Source: Saturnia japonica
Lineage: Eukaryota; Arthropoda; Insecta; Lepidoptera; Saturniidae
Assembly (NCBI GenBank): GCA_033032175.1
Contig: CM065321.1
Span: 8,950,501 to 9,014,500 of the forward strand
Direction of reading: 5' to 3'
Length of the DNA stretch: 64,000 nt
Below are positions 39,756 through 51,440 of the stretch, one piece after another (position 1 is the first letter of the stretch; every line of letters starts with the position of its first letter). A program made the translations under genes and the position numbers. The notes below the pieces were generated by a model. That model was given only the letters and a program-made list of their open reading frames with translations. It searched no databases and was not told where the DNA came from.

Positions 39756-42644
39756 CTAAGTGATGCACGTACAGGGTGGACGTGACGGGTGTGCTGGAGC
39801 GAAATTGACCGCCCGCCCTCTGCGAAGAGAACGGTGGTTACGCGGGCGTGGGCGCTGGCACGCTCTGTTTGGAGAGACGGATGTGTAATATTTATTCGAA
39901 TTTTCGATGTGATCGTCGGGATCAATAAAAATATTGCGCGGCCGGCGTTTGCACCGGATGTCCGTGGGTGCTGGAACATAAGTGGCGGTTGTTTTTATTA
40001 ACGGATTCGCGTGGTTCGACGCGGTGTCGAAATACGAACGGGAGAGCTGTTTAACGTAGGCATGTATCGAAGGAAGCTCCATATCTCTACGGAGATCTAC
40101 GCTTCGAACATACCACGGGGCCCCGGTGAGACGATAGAGGAACCTATTCTGTATCGATTGTAACCGTTTGAAACTCGACTCGGACATATGTGCGAACACG
40201 GCGCAACTGTATGTCAAAATTGGTCGAATACACGTCTTGTAGAGCGTGAGCTTATGTCGCGTGGACATTTTACTCACCGAACACAACAGAGGATGCAACC
40301 GGCCCAGGACCCACGCGGCCATGTTCCTAACCTTACGGATGTGGGGTCTAAAAGAGAGCCTACTATCTAGGGTTACCCCTAGATATTTGGTCTCTCTTAC
40401 ATACGGAATCGGATTATCGTAGAGCTTAACAGGTTTAAGCTTCCACGGTATCTGTGACGAATCCGCATCGAAGAGCATCGCGGCGCTCTTCGAGGGATTA
40501 ACGGCTATACGCCACTCGTTAAACCACTTCCCGAGAGTGGTCACGGAGCGTTGGACTTTGTGTCTGAGGTGGGATCTATTCCTATCTGAGGCATATAAGA
40601 CTGTATCGTCAGCGTATAGCCCTACCGCGACCTCCGGGAGTCGAGGTAGGTCACTGACGTACAGGTTAAATAGGCTAGGAGCCAGGATCGAACCTTGGGG
40701 AACGCCTGAGCGTATTGGACGGGGCGTGGACAATTCACCTTCCACTCTATAGCGAAAGGTGCGATCTGTTAGATAGTCGCGAATTATTTTAATTAGCCTA
40801 TCGGGGACTTCAAAGTGATACAACTTGTAGATCAATCCCTCGTGCCAGACCTTATCGAAGGCCTTGGCAACGTCGAAAAAGACCGCAAGTGTACGGCGGG
40901 GTTTATATAATTCAGCAAAATTAAATGCAACGTGCTCCGTGAGGCGGTGCACTTGATGAGTGCAAGAATATCTAGCACGGAAACCGAATTGCTCAGGCGG
41001 ATAGAGGTCTTTCTCCTCTATTACTGACTTGAGACGGTTCAGAAGGATCCGCTCGTACATTTTCCCTAAAGTATTTAGGAGACTGATCGGGCGATAGCTG
41101 TCAGGAAGCGACGCGCTCTTGCCGGGCTTACGGATACCTATGACTATGGCCTTTTTCCAGGCGGCTGGAAAATGGCAGTGGGCTATGGCTACATTGAAGA
41201 TGCAGACCAAAAGAGATATGAGGCGATCGGGAAGAAGTCTAAGTACTTCATTCCTGATCCCGTCGGGACCTGGTGCTTTTCTAAGCTTAAGGCTTTTTAT
41301 AATGGAAAGAACCTCCTCAGACGTGACTGGGGACAGGGAGTCTGTCGCGGGGAGCTTATCCAGCTCCCGCACGCATCCATCGATACCCTCGACCCGGTCG
41401 GTATTTGCATCGACACTGTTCGGAGAGCACTGGCTCTCCAAACAAGTGGCGAGGCACTCCGCCTTGTCGCTGCTATCGAAGGCGAGCGGTATACCGGGAC
41501 GCCTCTCGAGGGGGGGCATAAGATAAGAAGCCTCTATTTTGAGGCTGTGAGCTAATTTCCAGTAAGCCAGATGCGACGGCCTTAGCCCTTCGACGAGGGC
41601 GTCCCATCTGTGACTTCTGAGTTCTAATATACGGGCTCTAACCGATCTTTGAAGTGCGCGTAAACGTGCGCGGTTTTCCTCGGTCGGATAGTGGTCGTGC
41701 GCACGAGTCGCCGCGTTCTTTTCCGTCAACAACGCCCGCACGTCGGCAGGGAGTACGAAGCGGCGATCGCTCGCCTCTTCGACCTCTCTCGAGGCCTCTC
41801 CGATGCCGGCCTGCAGGTGGTCGACCAGGGAATCGATCGCGAGATCTACGTCCGCAACGGACCCCAATACGTCCGGGATCCTATCTAAGCTGGACGAGGA
41901 CGGCCTGTCCGCAAGATAATGTTTTAGCTTGGCATAGTCAACCACTTGGACCGAAGGAGGGCTAGAGTCGTCTGGTTGACCTAGCTGCATGATGACCGGA
42001 CGGTGGTCGGAGTCGAGCTCGTGTACGACCCGAATGAGTCGTAACCGAAGCGCGATACCTTTAATGAGAGCTACATCAAGCACTGTCGGCATACAGTTGT
42101 CTTGAAAGTGGGTGGGAGTGGGTGGCGCTATGACATCAAAGTTTAGCACGTTCGTTAGCTCTTCGAGTTTAACCCCATTACTGGAGTCTCTCCAATTGCC
42201 AAACGAAGTGTGTCCACAATTGAGGTCACCCGCTATAATGACCGATTCACCGAGCGAAAGTAGCTTTTCTAGGTCAGACCTGAGAGGCTCTTTCCTCGGC
42301 GAGAGATAAACTGAGACTAACGTTATGGACGGGTGGTCGGTCATTCCTAGTCTACACACGGATACTTCCATATTGGTAAGTATCGGAGGATCTACCGGCG
42401 TACAATATAACGATCGTTTGTAATAAATGAGAGTGGCGCCCCCGCGGTCGGCCCGGTCATTTCTTACAATATTGTAGTTCGCGATTTTTGGATCACGTTT
42501 AGCACGCTTTAAGAGCGTCTCCTGCACTAAAAGAACATCTACTTGGTGATCTTTAAGAAAGGTCGCGACGAGATCACGCTGCGGAAGTAGGCTTCGCGCG
42601 TTAAAAAATGAAAGATTTAACGCTTTCGGTTTAAACTTAGCCAT
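39756..42644 (-). CDS. Jockey-clade LINE ORF2: endonuclease and reverse transcriptase
   Basis: 962 residues, starting MAKFKPKALN at the ATG 9 nt after the ORF1 stop, a spacing that fits reinitiation. APE endonuclease motifs: VQETLL, AGDLNCGH, DSDHRPV. Reverse transcriptase motifs: SYRPISLLNTLGK, AVFFDVAKAFDKVWH, SGVPQGSILAP and LYADDTV (catalytic DD at bases 40605-40610, about residue 679). The C-terminus carries the family's Cys-poor RRPRNIF and HRSLRRGRA segments, also present in copy 1; no RNase H follows. The protein is clearly related to that of copy 1 but with many scattered differences, so these are two subfamilies rather than one recent burst. No break is visible. Confidence 0.94.
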   Translation of the reverse strand: MAKFKPKALNLSFFNARSLLPQRDLVATFLKDHQVDVLLVQETLLKRAKRDPKIANYNIVRNDRADRGGATLIYYKRSLYCTPVDPPILTNMEVSVCRLGMTDHPSITLVSVYLSPRKEPLRSDLEKLLSLGESVIIAGDLNCGHTSFGNWRDSSNGVKLEELTNVLNFDVIAPPTPTHFQDNCMPTVLDVALIKGIALRLRLIRVVHELDSDHRPVIMQLGQPDDSSPPSVQVVDYAKLKHYLADRPSSSSLDRIPDVLGSVADVDLAIDSLVDHLQAGIGEASREVEEASDRRFVLPADVRALLTEKNAATRAHDHYPTEENRARLRALQRSVRARILELRSHRWDALVEGLRPSHLAYWKLAHSLKIEASYLMPPLERRPGIPLAFDSSDKAECLATCLESQCSPNSVDANTDRVEGIDGCVRELDKLPATDSLSPVTSEEVLSIIKSLKLRKAPGPDGIRNEVLRLLPDRLISLLVCIFNVAIAHCHFPAAWKKAIVIGIRKPGKSASLPDSYRPISLLNTLGKMYERILLNRLKSVIEEKDLYPPEQFGFRARYSCTHQVHRLTEHVAFNFAELYKPRRTLAVFFDVAKAFDKVWHEGLIYKLYHFEVPDRLIKIIRDYLTDRTFRYRVEGELSTPRPIRSGVPQGSILAPSLFNLYVSDLPRLPEVAVGLYADDTVLYASDRNRSHLRHKVQRSVTTLGKWFNEWRIAVNPSKSAAMLFDADSSQIPWKLKPVKLYDNPIPYVRETKYLGVTLDSRLSFRPHIRKVRNMAAWVLGRLHPLLCSVSKMSTRHKLTLYKTCIRPILTYSCAVFAHMSESSFKRLQSIQNRFLYRLTGAPWYVRSVDLRRDMELPSIHAYVKQLSRSYFDTASNHANPLIKTTATYVPAPTDIRCKRRPRNIFIDPDDHIENSNKYYTSVSPNRACQRPRPRNHRSLRRGRAVNFAPAHPSRPPCTCIT

Positions 42645-42653
42645 TGAAAGGCC

Positions 42654-44547
42654 CTAATTTTTATTACTACTCGCCTCGCGATCGAGACGTTGTAGTGTCT
42701 CTACGAGGCGGGGGAACGCGCAAGCGGTCTTGATGAGACCGAAGCGCTCCAAATGGTCATTGTATTCGATGAGCTCGCGGATATCGTGCTTGCGGGTGAG
42801 CAGTATCATTAGGTCGTTACTATTGACGACAGTGTTAGCGGGCGGGCGGGGCGCAGGAGCGCGGGGCACGGGAATATCCATAGCCATAAGGGGCTGTGGA
42901 TTGGGGCGGCGGGGGCCCCATGCGTTCTGCGATGAACGCACGGGTTGCGGTTGCACCACGCGGGGTGCGGAGGGGCCGGCGGCGGCCGGGAGCTGGCGCG
43001 GGACCGGCAGCGCGGGAAATTCCCCTGACGCCAGCAGGGGTTGCGCTTTGATGGCTGAGGCGGGGGGCGCCGCCCGGGGGGCCGCCTGCCTCTGTGTACG
43101 TGGCCGCGTGGTACGCGGGGCCTTGGGGCAACCGCGATAATTCGCGGGATGCCCCTCCTCCCCGCATAACACGCAACTCGGGGGGACGACGGAGTCACGC
43201 TCGCGCGTGCACTCCCGTGTGGGGTGGTCCTCTCGGCACTTTACGCACCGCGGACGAGAATGACAGTTACGGGCAGCGTGCCCGTACAGCTGGCAGTTGT
43301 GGCACTGCGCAGGCTGGTGGTTTTTGTGTGGGGGCTCCACGTTAATCCCGGAGAGCCCGCACACCGTCTCTAGCTGGAAGATGGCCTTTCCCTCGGGGGA
43401 AAGGTCCAATATGGCCACTACCATTTGTAGTGGCCGCTTATCTTTACTGTACATCCGGTGTACTTCCCGGATGGGATAACTTTGCTCCTTGAGCGAGGAG
43501 CACACCTCCGACGGGTCGAGCTCCACCGGAATGCGGCGGATGACCACTCGGAGGACGCGCTCCTCCGCGAGCGAATACGTATAAAATTGCAGACCTTTCT
43601 GCCGGAGGAGGGTGGTTAGTTTACGGTGAGTTTCCGAAGAACTCACCGAAATAGAAATCCCGTTGACTATGTTTCTAGCCTTGTGGTAGTCGAGTTTGAG
43701 TCTGCGCATCTCATTGCAGACTCCCATCCAGGCTGCCTTGTCCCGGATTATGATTGGAGGTTGGGCACGCTCTTTATTTCCCGCCGGCGGGCGCGGGGAG
43801 CTGGGAGGACGCGGGGGCGGCGGCGCCCCTGACTACTGCCTTAGCTATTACCTTAGGCGCCGGTTGAGCAGTCGGACTGCTACGCGCCGTTCGCTTACGC
43901 GACGCCACGACGGTGAAGCCGTCGTTCTCGGTATCCATCTCCGGAGATGGATCCGGATTCGCGGGCGAGTCTTGTTCGACCGGAAGGGCCGAAAACGAAT
44001 TTTTCGTCTTTAACGCGGTTTCCGTGGATCGCGCGGGACGGACGTACGGACTATTTTTGGTAACCCTAGATTGTGACCGCGAATTTCGCGGCCCTCGCCT
44101 GACGGAGGCGGGGCTTGACCCGCGCGATTGGCTAGTCGGGACAGGGGGCGTGGCCGTAGGCGCGGCCATGGCCCCGGATGACGCGGCGGACAGGCGCGTA
44201 ACGCTGCGCGCGGGACGTTTGGGCGCGACGCCGACTGGCGCGGCGCCAGTGGATGTAACGGTCGCGGCCGTGACGTCATCGGCCGCCTTGCTACCTGAAG
44301 CGGCCGCCTCGCTACCTGAAACGGCCTCATGACGGGTCGCGGTCGCAGCGGTGCGACGCACGCAGGCGTTCTCAGGTAGATTACGGTATTCCTCGTCTAG
44401 AGAGGGACACCGTAATACGACGAAATTTTGATAGCGCTGGTATTGAAACTCCAGCGCTTTCATCCTGGCTTGCAACTTGCCTATGCAAGTGGCCAGGTCG
44501 GCAACGTTATTTGCCATGGCGGCAGAAGAGGGAGGACAGTGGGACAT
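42654..44547 (-). pseudogene. Jockey LINE ORF1 (Gag-like) with one frameshift
   Basis: The ATG at 44547 (MSHCPPSSAAMANN) opens a 257-codon frame rich in Ala, Pro and Ser that stops at 43774-43776. The downstream frame, open from about 43783 (ERAQPPIIIRDKAAW) through the ATG at 43727, continues to 42654. The PPIIIRDK segment is the usual start of the conserved Gag core, so the two frames are one protein of about 630 residues split by a one-base shift in GGCGGGAAATAAAG. Conserved core: PRE_C2HC-type domain, then three CCHC knuckles (CHNCQLYGHAARNC; CVKCREDHPTREC; CVLCGEEGHPANYRGC). The family protein binds element RNA. The shift may be a mutation, a sequencing error or recoding. Confidence 0.88.
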
Positions 44548-45165
44548 TTTTATTTAATTTTAAATTTAAAGGCCTCCCTGCCTTAGGGGCAGGGGGGTGC
44601 GCCAAAAAATTTAAAAGACTATCGGAGTCGGCAAGAGACCTGTTGTCAAGGTGCAATGACACACAGGAAGGACCTATCAACCCTAAGGAGCCCTAACAAG
44701 CCCGGGGCCGAGGACGCAGACCGGTAATTAAACCGGGCTAGGCCCAAACAGGTTCCCGGGGATGGAGTGTGCAGGATCGGAAGGTTTGGCAGGAGACACC
44801 TGGGGCAAGACTATGCGATAACCGCAAAGGCCTAGATTCCCAGGCCCGTCCGAGTCTGGCTGTTTGCCTCTGAAGGAGACAACCAGCGGGCTGCTCGGGT
44901 CACGCCCCACTTGCCTTCGTTGGCACCGTCAGGTATCCAGCAAGTGACCACAAAACCGTGGATTTACAAAAAAAAAACAAGCAAGTCGCACCGAAAAGTG
45001 CGGTTTACCACGCGAGCGTTAGACACCAGTTGGTTTACGTCGTAATTGCAACAATATATTTGAAATAAATTCCAAATATAAGATCGCAACAATTAAGTCA
45101 CGTGATGGTCAAAATTGAAAACGGAGCGACACGTCCGTTCGCAACAGTGACCAAATCGGAACTCC
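44548..45165 (-). promoter_or_regulatory. Jockey copy 2 5' UTR with internal promoter region
   Basis: 618 bp from the target-site duplication to the ORF1 ATG. LINE 5' UTRs of this clade carry an internal promoter; here I can see only a CACGTG E-box (45101-45106) and a GC-rich stem (CCCTGCC..GGGGCAGG near 44577). No transcription start can be placed from sequence. Confidence 0.55.
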
Positions 45166-45376
45166 GCGTAGTTCGTCCGACTGACTTGAAACTTTATACT
45201 GTTGTAGTTGGCCCCCGCGCTAAGATTTCTAGCATAGTACGATCAACGAATAAATAGGTGACGCGCAACACATAAAACGTGTATTATTAGACGGTAAGTA
45301 CATTTTTAACACAAACGGCTGTTTTGAGAATTTTGATATTAAATCGATTTTTATTAATAAAATCGATTATATCCTG

Positions 45377-45880
45377 ATTTATATAAAATTTACATAATAC
45401 ACACTGTTACAGATCGATATGTAGACCTTTTATGGTAGAACAATAATTTCATTATTTATTTTCAACAACTTTTAACCGTTTGGACAATGCACGCCGACAA
45501 AGCAGCCAAGCAACATTTAAATTACCGTAACTAAATTTATTGGAATTTCTATAAAATATGTACATTTATACTGTGGCAGACTTTTATGTAAACCCTTTAT
45601 CGTTGAACCAAATTGTAATACACTATTTTCAATTATTGTAAACCGTTTAATCAGCGCATGCGGATAAAGTGGTCAAACGAGATATTAATTACTAAAATAT
45701 TTTTTATTCTGATTTCTATAAAAATTACATAAATATTATCATAAACTGTTTTGTAGATGTTTTAGCGCAGAATAATGTCGTAGCACATTATTTTCTAGGT
45801 GAATAATTTTCGTGATTAACCTATCGAGCCGTTTTTGAGTTAAATCCGGACATTAAAAAAACATACAGTTGGAAGTGGAA
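45377..45880 (+). repeat. Three tandem modules of about 168 bp
   Basis: The phrase TTCTATAAAAT.TACAT recurs at about 45377, 45546 and 45713 (spacing 169 and 167), each followed by TGTAGAC/TGTAAAC.TTTTA and TTTTCAA.AATTTTA..CCG variants. The series ends at GAGCCGTTTTTGAGTTAAAT. Diverged copies; interspersed-repeat ends of this kind are common in Lepidoptera. Confidence 0.55.
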
Positions 45881-45959
45881 GCCCTCCCGAACTGCTTTTA
45901 TCCACGTGTGTGTACATTCAATGTTCTACAAAAATATTGGTCCTTAGTGTATCTAAAAG

Positions 45960-46316
45960 AAGTCCGCGATAGCTTAGGCCTATCTCCTTATACATAAACC
46001 ACAACAAGGTAGTTTGCGATCTTTTTTGTTGAACTTTAAAAACTTGATTTATGAGCATTATTTTTAGCCATGGCATATTAATCTTTAAGAATAAAAGTTA
46101 CTTACATCATAAAGACAATTTTATAAGTCAATATTTGCCCTGTATAGCATGTTACTTGGGCACATTGTAGGAATAATGAAAAATTAAAATAATTTGTACT
46201 TGCGGGCAGTGAGAACAATACATATGAAAACAATAATATGTAGCTACCGATGTGTTGGCGGTGCGGTGTTTGTTGGATAAAAACACAGGTGAAACCGTAG
46301 GGCACAGCTAGTACAT
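45960..46316 (-). repeat. Repeat family D, copy 3
   Basis: Reverse complement of the copy at 61327-61680: both contain the GGAATAATG..AATTTGTACTTG segment, the 3' TAAGGAATTAATATGCCATG-like phrase and the ACACAGGTGAAACCGTAGGGC end. Confidence 0.65.
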
Positions 46317-49179
46317 CATATAATTGATAGTACACAGTATAATTTAATAAGATTAGAATGTTTCAAAACGTGTTAAGAGTTTGTCCTCTTTAAGGCTTAA
46401 ATTTTTCGCAAATTTGTGAATTATTTTCCCAATGGGAAGAATTGTGTAGGACGAAACACGAGATGAGACGCGTGTTCCTCGATCTTCATGCAATAAATCT
46501 CGAAGGGCACCTTGAATACTGATTTATTTACTCGATAATCCAGACTTTTTCGGAACTTATTTTGTATATTTGAGAACGAAATGTACTGCTATGTATTTTG
46601 TATAATATATTCAAAGGTAAACTTGTAATTGTAAAACTTGGGCGTTAAATTAGTTTTTAGAGATTTAGGAGCTTCTTGCTTGTGTTGTTCGCTTTGCTCT
46701 GACATAAGTAACGTTTTTTTAGTGCACGAAATTTGCCAGAGTGTTTTAGTGAATGTAAAGTTGTACACAAATTTAAGAGTTAACATATAGGCCATAATAT
46801 TTCCAAATGATTTCTGAGATTGTGCCGAATACAAATTTCACAAAAATTTCTAGGTTTACTAATGAACTTATTTGAAGAGTGTTTTTATTTCATGCATGTG
46901 TGTGATCTTTTCATGAAATTTCTTAGCATATGTTAATAAATGTATACTTATATATTATATTGTGCATTCGTTAAAGTATGTCCGCACCTATATTTCGTTA
47001 AAAGTATTGATAAAGAAAATTGTTAACACCAATCCATTTAATACAATATCCGCTTTTGTGTTAATCTTTGTGAACTAAACAGCATCATAGCGGCCACCGC
47101 AAAATCCAAAATTTCGCGGCTCTAATAATTTTACGGTTTAACCGAGTCGCTCACGAACACGAAGTTCGTCAAAGAGATTTGGTTAATTCAATTTCTGTGT
47201 TCAGCCTCCGTCTTTCCATGCTTAGGTGGAAGAAAATTTGCGTAATGTTTAATTTCAATACTCTCTTAGGCCCGAAGCTTAGATAAATCTTTATGAAGTT
47301 CAAGATTGCTAACTCAATTTTAATGTTATTGTTTGACGCGGAGCGTGTGTTTCGTTTTCTTAAAACAAACGGTTGTTTGCTTTTGATTTCCCTTATGAAC
47401 AAATAATATTTCTGCTGCCTACTTAGTTTTAGCCACTTGTCTTGGAGATTTATCGCCATGTTTTCTTTGTCGTTCTACATAATTTAACAGTTATTTAGTT
47501 CTATTATTAGCTACTCATATAATAAAATAATATAATGTATTTCAGTGCTAATATAGGAGTATATAAATGTCTAGTTTCTGTTGGTATTCATGATTAGTAC
47601 TTCTTACACACCTGGTTAAGTTAATTAAGTTAATATTAACTTAAGTTAATTTCTATCTCCTAAATGGCTATGTAATTATTTACCTAAGCCATTTGTTTTT
47701 ATTTAGATATATTATAAACAAGTGTTACCTACTGTCCTACCTACCCAACGTACTCGACCACCCAGAACCAGGTAACGCGGACTCAGATTACAATGCAAGT
47801 TCCCACGTGAATTATCGGAAATCGCTGACCAGGTGAAATGAACACATCATGGGACAATGAAAGAATGACGGAAGAACAATCTCGCTCGATCGCCTGAGCT
47901 TGGAGGTTCACACCTTAGTTTAAGTCATATATTGTAATTAAGTAATTTTATTATAAGTTTTGTAAAGGACCAAAAATCGCCTTTCTTTTTAAAAACCTCC
48001 TACGGACGGTCAACTACGTAATTCAAGATCGGTCTTATTACATAAACAGCAATAAATGCGTGTTGAACACAAGTTTAGATAAACAGTGTCTAAGATTTAA
48101 AACCTTGTTGAACATGTGTTTAAATGCTTTATTAAAAAAAACCAGCTTTATTACAGCTAAACATCTGGTTTAAGTTTTTATGCAAGCAAATCTGAATAGC
48201 TTTCACTCATTAAAATCTCTCCTTCCAAAAACATTCCATAGTATTTAGATATTCCACAAACAATTTATTTTTATTAATTATAGTTATGCATAGATCTTTT
48301 AAGTATAAGATTTATTGTAAGTAAGATTTTGTTTATTATTATTTTGATATTTTCTGTTAAGCGAAGGTGGTGTAATTGTTAAAATACGAAATAGATAATT
48401 TTGATATACGACAAAATGCGTGAAGTGGAACAGAACATCATAATTAGAGTTCTTACGTACTTACATTACTTAATTGAATTGTTATCTGTCATTTATATTA
48501 ATTCCTTTAATAATGGAAAGCAAATTTAAAAAAAATCTATGAAATGATATTATAATATAATCTTATCACAATATCTACGAAACCATAATTTATTAACCAA
48601 ATGACTTGTGCCGCAAGCAAATATAACTACAATATAATAAGAAATGTCAGTTTAGACAAGCGTTAGACAATGTATTCTCAGTGTTTAAATTTTAGACAAT
48701 GTTTAACGCGTGTTTATCTCTAATCGACGCTAGAATATTCTTTTGTAATACAAATATTTTTAAACATCTGTTCAACCCGTGTTCAACTTTTTTGTAATAA
48801 GATCGCAAATGTTATGAAAACTATCTTTCTGAAACCACCATTGTGGTTTAATTGAGTACAGGTGTCCTCGTCAACACGGTACAAGTTTAAAGCCAAACAA
48901 CTTTGTTCATTTGTCCGACCCTTTTCACATCAGATTTTAGCAATTCTTCAACAGAGCTATTTTTCAGTGCTATTATTGAAGGCCGCGTATATTCCCACAT
49001 ACGCACATATTCCTATTAATCTCTTTTATTATTTCTCAAACATGATATTTTTGTGTGACAACACCATAATATTTCCCTTAATTTTTATAAAAAAATAATT
49101 ATCCATACATAATTTTAAAGATTACATTAATATAATTTTTTTTTCAGTATATTACAAGCTTAAATGACACACTTCATGA
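46317..49179. other. AT-rich non-coding stretch
   Basis: No supported gene. An ATG-led 96-codon frame on the minus strand at 47169-47459 (MAINLQDKWLKLSRQQ) has no motif I recognise. A GC-richer patch at 47730-47910 is not coding in any frame. Confidence 0.4.
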
Positions 49180-51440
49180 TCAACAATAGGTATTTCAAGC
49201 CCAATCACCAGAAAGGGTTCTTGCCCGTTATTTCTGGATGCTTGGAACAATAACACTTTATTAGCGGAAAGTCTCAAAGATGCCAGGACACATGAGAGGC
49301 AAATAACAGTCTGCTTGATAGACCTTGAGAACGCATTTGGTTCAGTTCAGCATGAACTGATGATCTTCGCCTTGAAGTGGTATAACTTTCCCATTGTAGT
49401 TATTGACATAATAACTTCCATATTATTCACAATTAAAATTTACCATATCAGCAAGCAATGAGCACACAAAACCCCTATAATACAATGTGGGGCTGTTCCA
49501 AGGCGGTTGTTTGTCACCAATAGTATTTAATATAATTATAAATATTTTAATGGATAAGTTAATGAGCCATGAAAAAAATGGGGTTATCGGTTTAAAATTG
49601 GTAATAAATTCACAGAGTCAATCTTAGCCTTTGCAGATGACCTTGCATTACTGACACGTAATCCAAAACAATGTCAGGCACTTTTGAATGAAGTGGATGA
49701 GTTCTGTACATGGACTGATGGAATGCCATTGGTGGAAAAATTGATGGAAAACCAAGTAAATGCCATTGTCTGTGTTTGGGTAGACGGGACACTAAATATA
49801 CTTCATACGATCCAGGAATCTCAATAGGTGGGCCATATGTTACCACAGTTGTTGAAGCGGTGCCTTTCAAATTTATTGGAAGAAGGATAGATTACAAGGA
49901 ACGTACACCACCCTTGGACGCAGTTGTCGTTCTTTTCCTTAGTGACCTCAATAAGGTAGACCTTCAGCTAATTAGCAATATTAAAAAAGTTTGGATATAC
50001 GACAACTAGCTTACATCTCGTCAGACTTGGCCTTTCCTGGTATATGACTTTGGTAAAACTCTCCTGGCAAAGATATATGCAAAGGTCATAAAGGTGCTGA
50101 GGTTATGGCTTGGACTGGCACATTCGGCTGACCCCTCAACTTTATTTAGGGATCATAATAGTTTTGGGATGAAATTAAAGAGGCCATCAGAACTCTGTAA
50201 ATACCTTAGAGTCACTAAAATGTATGTGTTGGGGAAATCCCAAGATAAAATAATTACATCTCTCCTAAAAGGCAATTGTGCCACAGAACTAGATTCAAGA
50301 CTTCAATTCCATAAACAATTTATGGCAGGTGCACAGGTTGATAGACTGGGGTTGGGTTTGAGAAAGAGAAAGGATCACCGAGACACAATAAAATTCTTTC
50401 TACAACAAGATGAAAATGACACCTATAGAGTGCAGGCCATTGCGTAAATAATTGCCATAAATTCATTAATTTAGAAATCCTAAAACGAGTGGTTAACCAT
50501 AGATGAGTTCTGCATCCCAGTAGCACTAAAGTGGCGCACCTTGTTATATGACTGGTCTCCTGCCCTACTAACATTTTACCTTAATGCCTTCCAAATGACC
50601 CTCCCAGACCAGAGTAACTTAGTAAGATGGGGGAAATCCTCTGAAAAATCTTGCTATACTTGTGGTGAGGTAATAGGTACAGCCAGGCACTTATTAGTAG
50701 GATGCAAGGTGCTTCTTGATAGAGGTCATTACTCACGTCGCCATAATAGAGTGCTCAGTTCATATGTGAAGCAGTAAATCTTTCAGTAGCTAGAGCTCAA
50801 AAAGGATTGACCATTAACAGGAGACAAATTAACTTTATAAAAGAAGGCTCAACAGTAAATGCTAAAAGTAAGCCCTTCTCAATCCTAGGTTCTGCACCTG
50901 ATTGGACTATATTAGTGGACACATATGAAAAACGTTATAAAATCCCAGAGGATATGGTTGTTTCGTCATCCAGAACAGACATATTTCTTTAATCTCGAGA
51001 AATCAAGCGTATAGTACTTGTAGAGCTTACTGTACCGTGGTAAACGAATATACCTAAAGACCACGCGATAAAAATGAATAAATATTACGATCTATGTAAA
51101 GAGTTACCAAGAACGGCTATGCGGTTAACTTATATGCGGTGGAAGTGGGAGCGAGAGGTATTCCAGCGAAATCTCTCTATATCTTGTTAAAAGACCTCGG
51201 TCTGTCGAGAACTGCAGTAAGTTCTATTTTAGAACGGGTATCTAAAGCAGCATTAACAGGCTCTTACCAAATCTGACTTGGCAGGGATAGTATCGCGGGC
51301 AGTCAAGGTGAGCGCTGATGTGCATCATAAGGGGGCCCCATAACCTACACCTGGTTCGCAAGTCCCGGGGGCAGCTCATGTTCCCTTTGTCTGCTACACG
51401 ATGGACCCGGCACCCGCACGGTGAATCCAGGGAATGCTAA
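49180..51440 (+). pseudogene. LINE with restriction-like endonuclease, decayed ORF
   Basis: A single protein can be followed through several frames. Order: reverse transcriptase start (AESLKDARTHERQITVC, IDLENAFGSVQHEL), catalytic LAFADDLALLTR (DD at 49636-49641), DEFCTWTDGM, RRDTKYTSYDPGISIGG and VPFKFIGRRIDYKERTPP (to about 50010), the thumb region (50094-50447), a CCHC finger CYTCGEVIGTARHLLVGC with C-x2-C-x8-H-x4-C spacing (about 50651-50706), then a PD-(D/E)xK-type endonuclease (SREIKRIVLVELTVPW near 51000-51040) and the end shared with 13895-14270. Layout fits R2/R4/NeSL/Utopia-type LINEs rather than APE-type ones. Stops and frameshifts occur throughout; the 5' third is missing. Confidence 0.8.

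Larger units (their letters stand above)
39305..45165 (-). mobile_element. Jockey-clade LINE copy 2, full length (5.86 kb)
   Basis: GCGTAGTTCGTC at 39293-39304 and 45166-45177 is a 12 bp target-site duplication, so both ends are defined. Element order on the minus strand: 5' UTR (44548-45165), ORF1 (42654-44547, one frameshift), ORF2 (39756-42644, uninterrupted), 3' UTR with hairpin (39555-39610) and poly(A) tail (T run 39305-39328). Every expected part is present, which is rare since most copies are 5'-truncated. Confidence 0.95.

Noticed and set aside
42730..44332. Several plus-strand frames over the LINE ORF1
   Set aside because: Shadows in GC-rich sequence opposite a protein with zinc knuckles.
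47169..47459. 96-codon minus-strand frame as a gene
   Set aside because: Length is within chance, and there is no motif, promoter or splice context that supports it.
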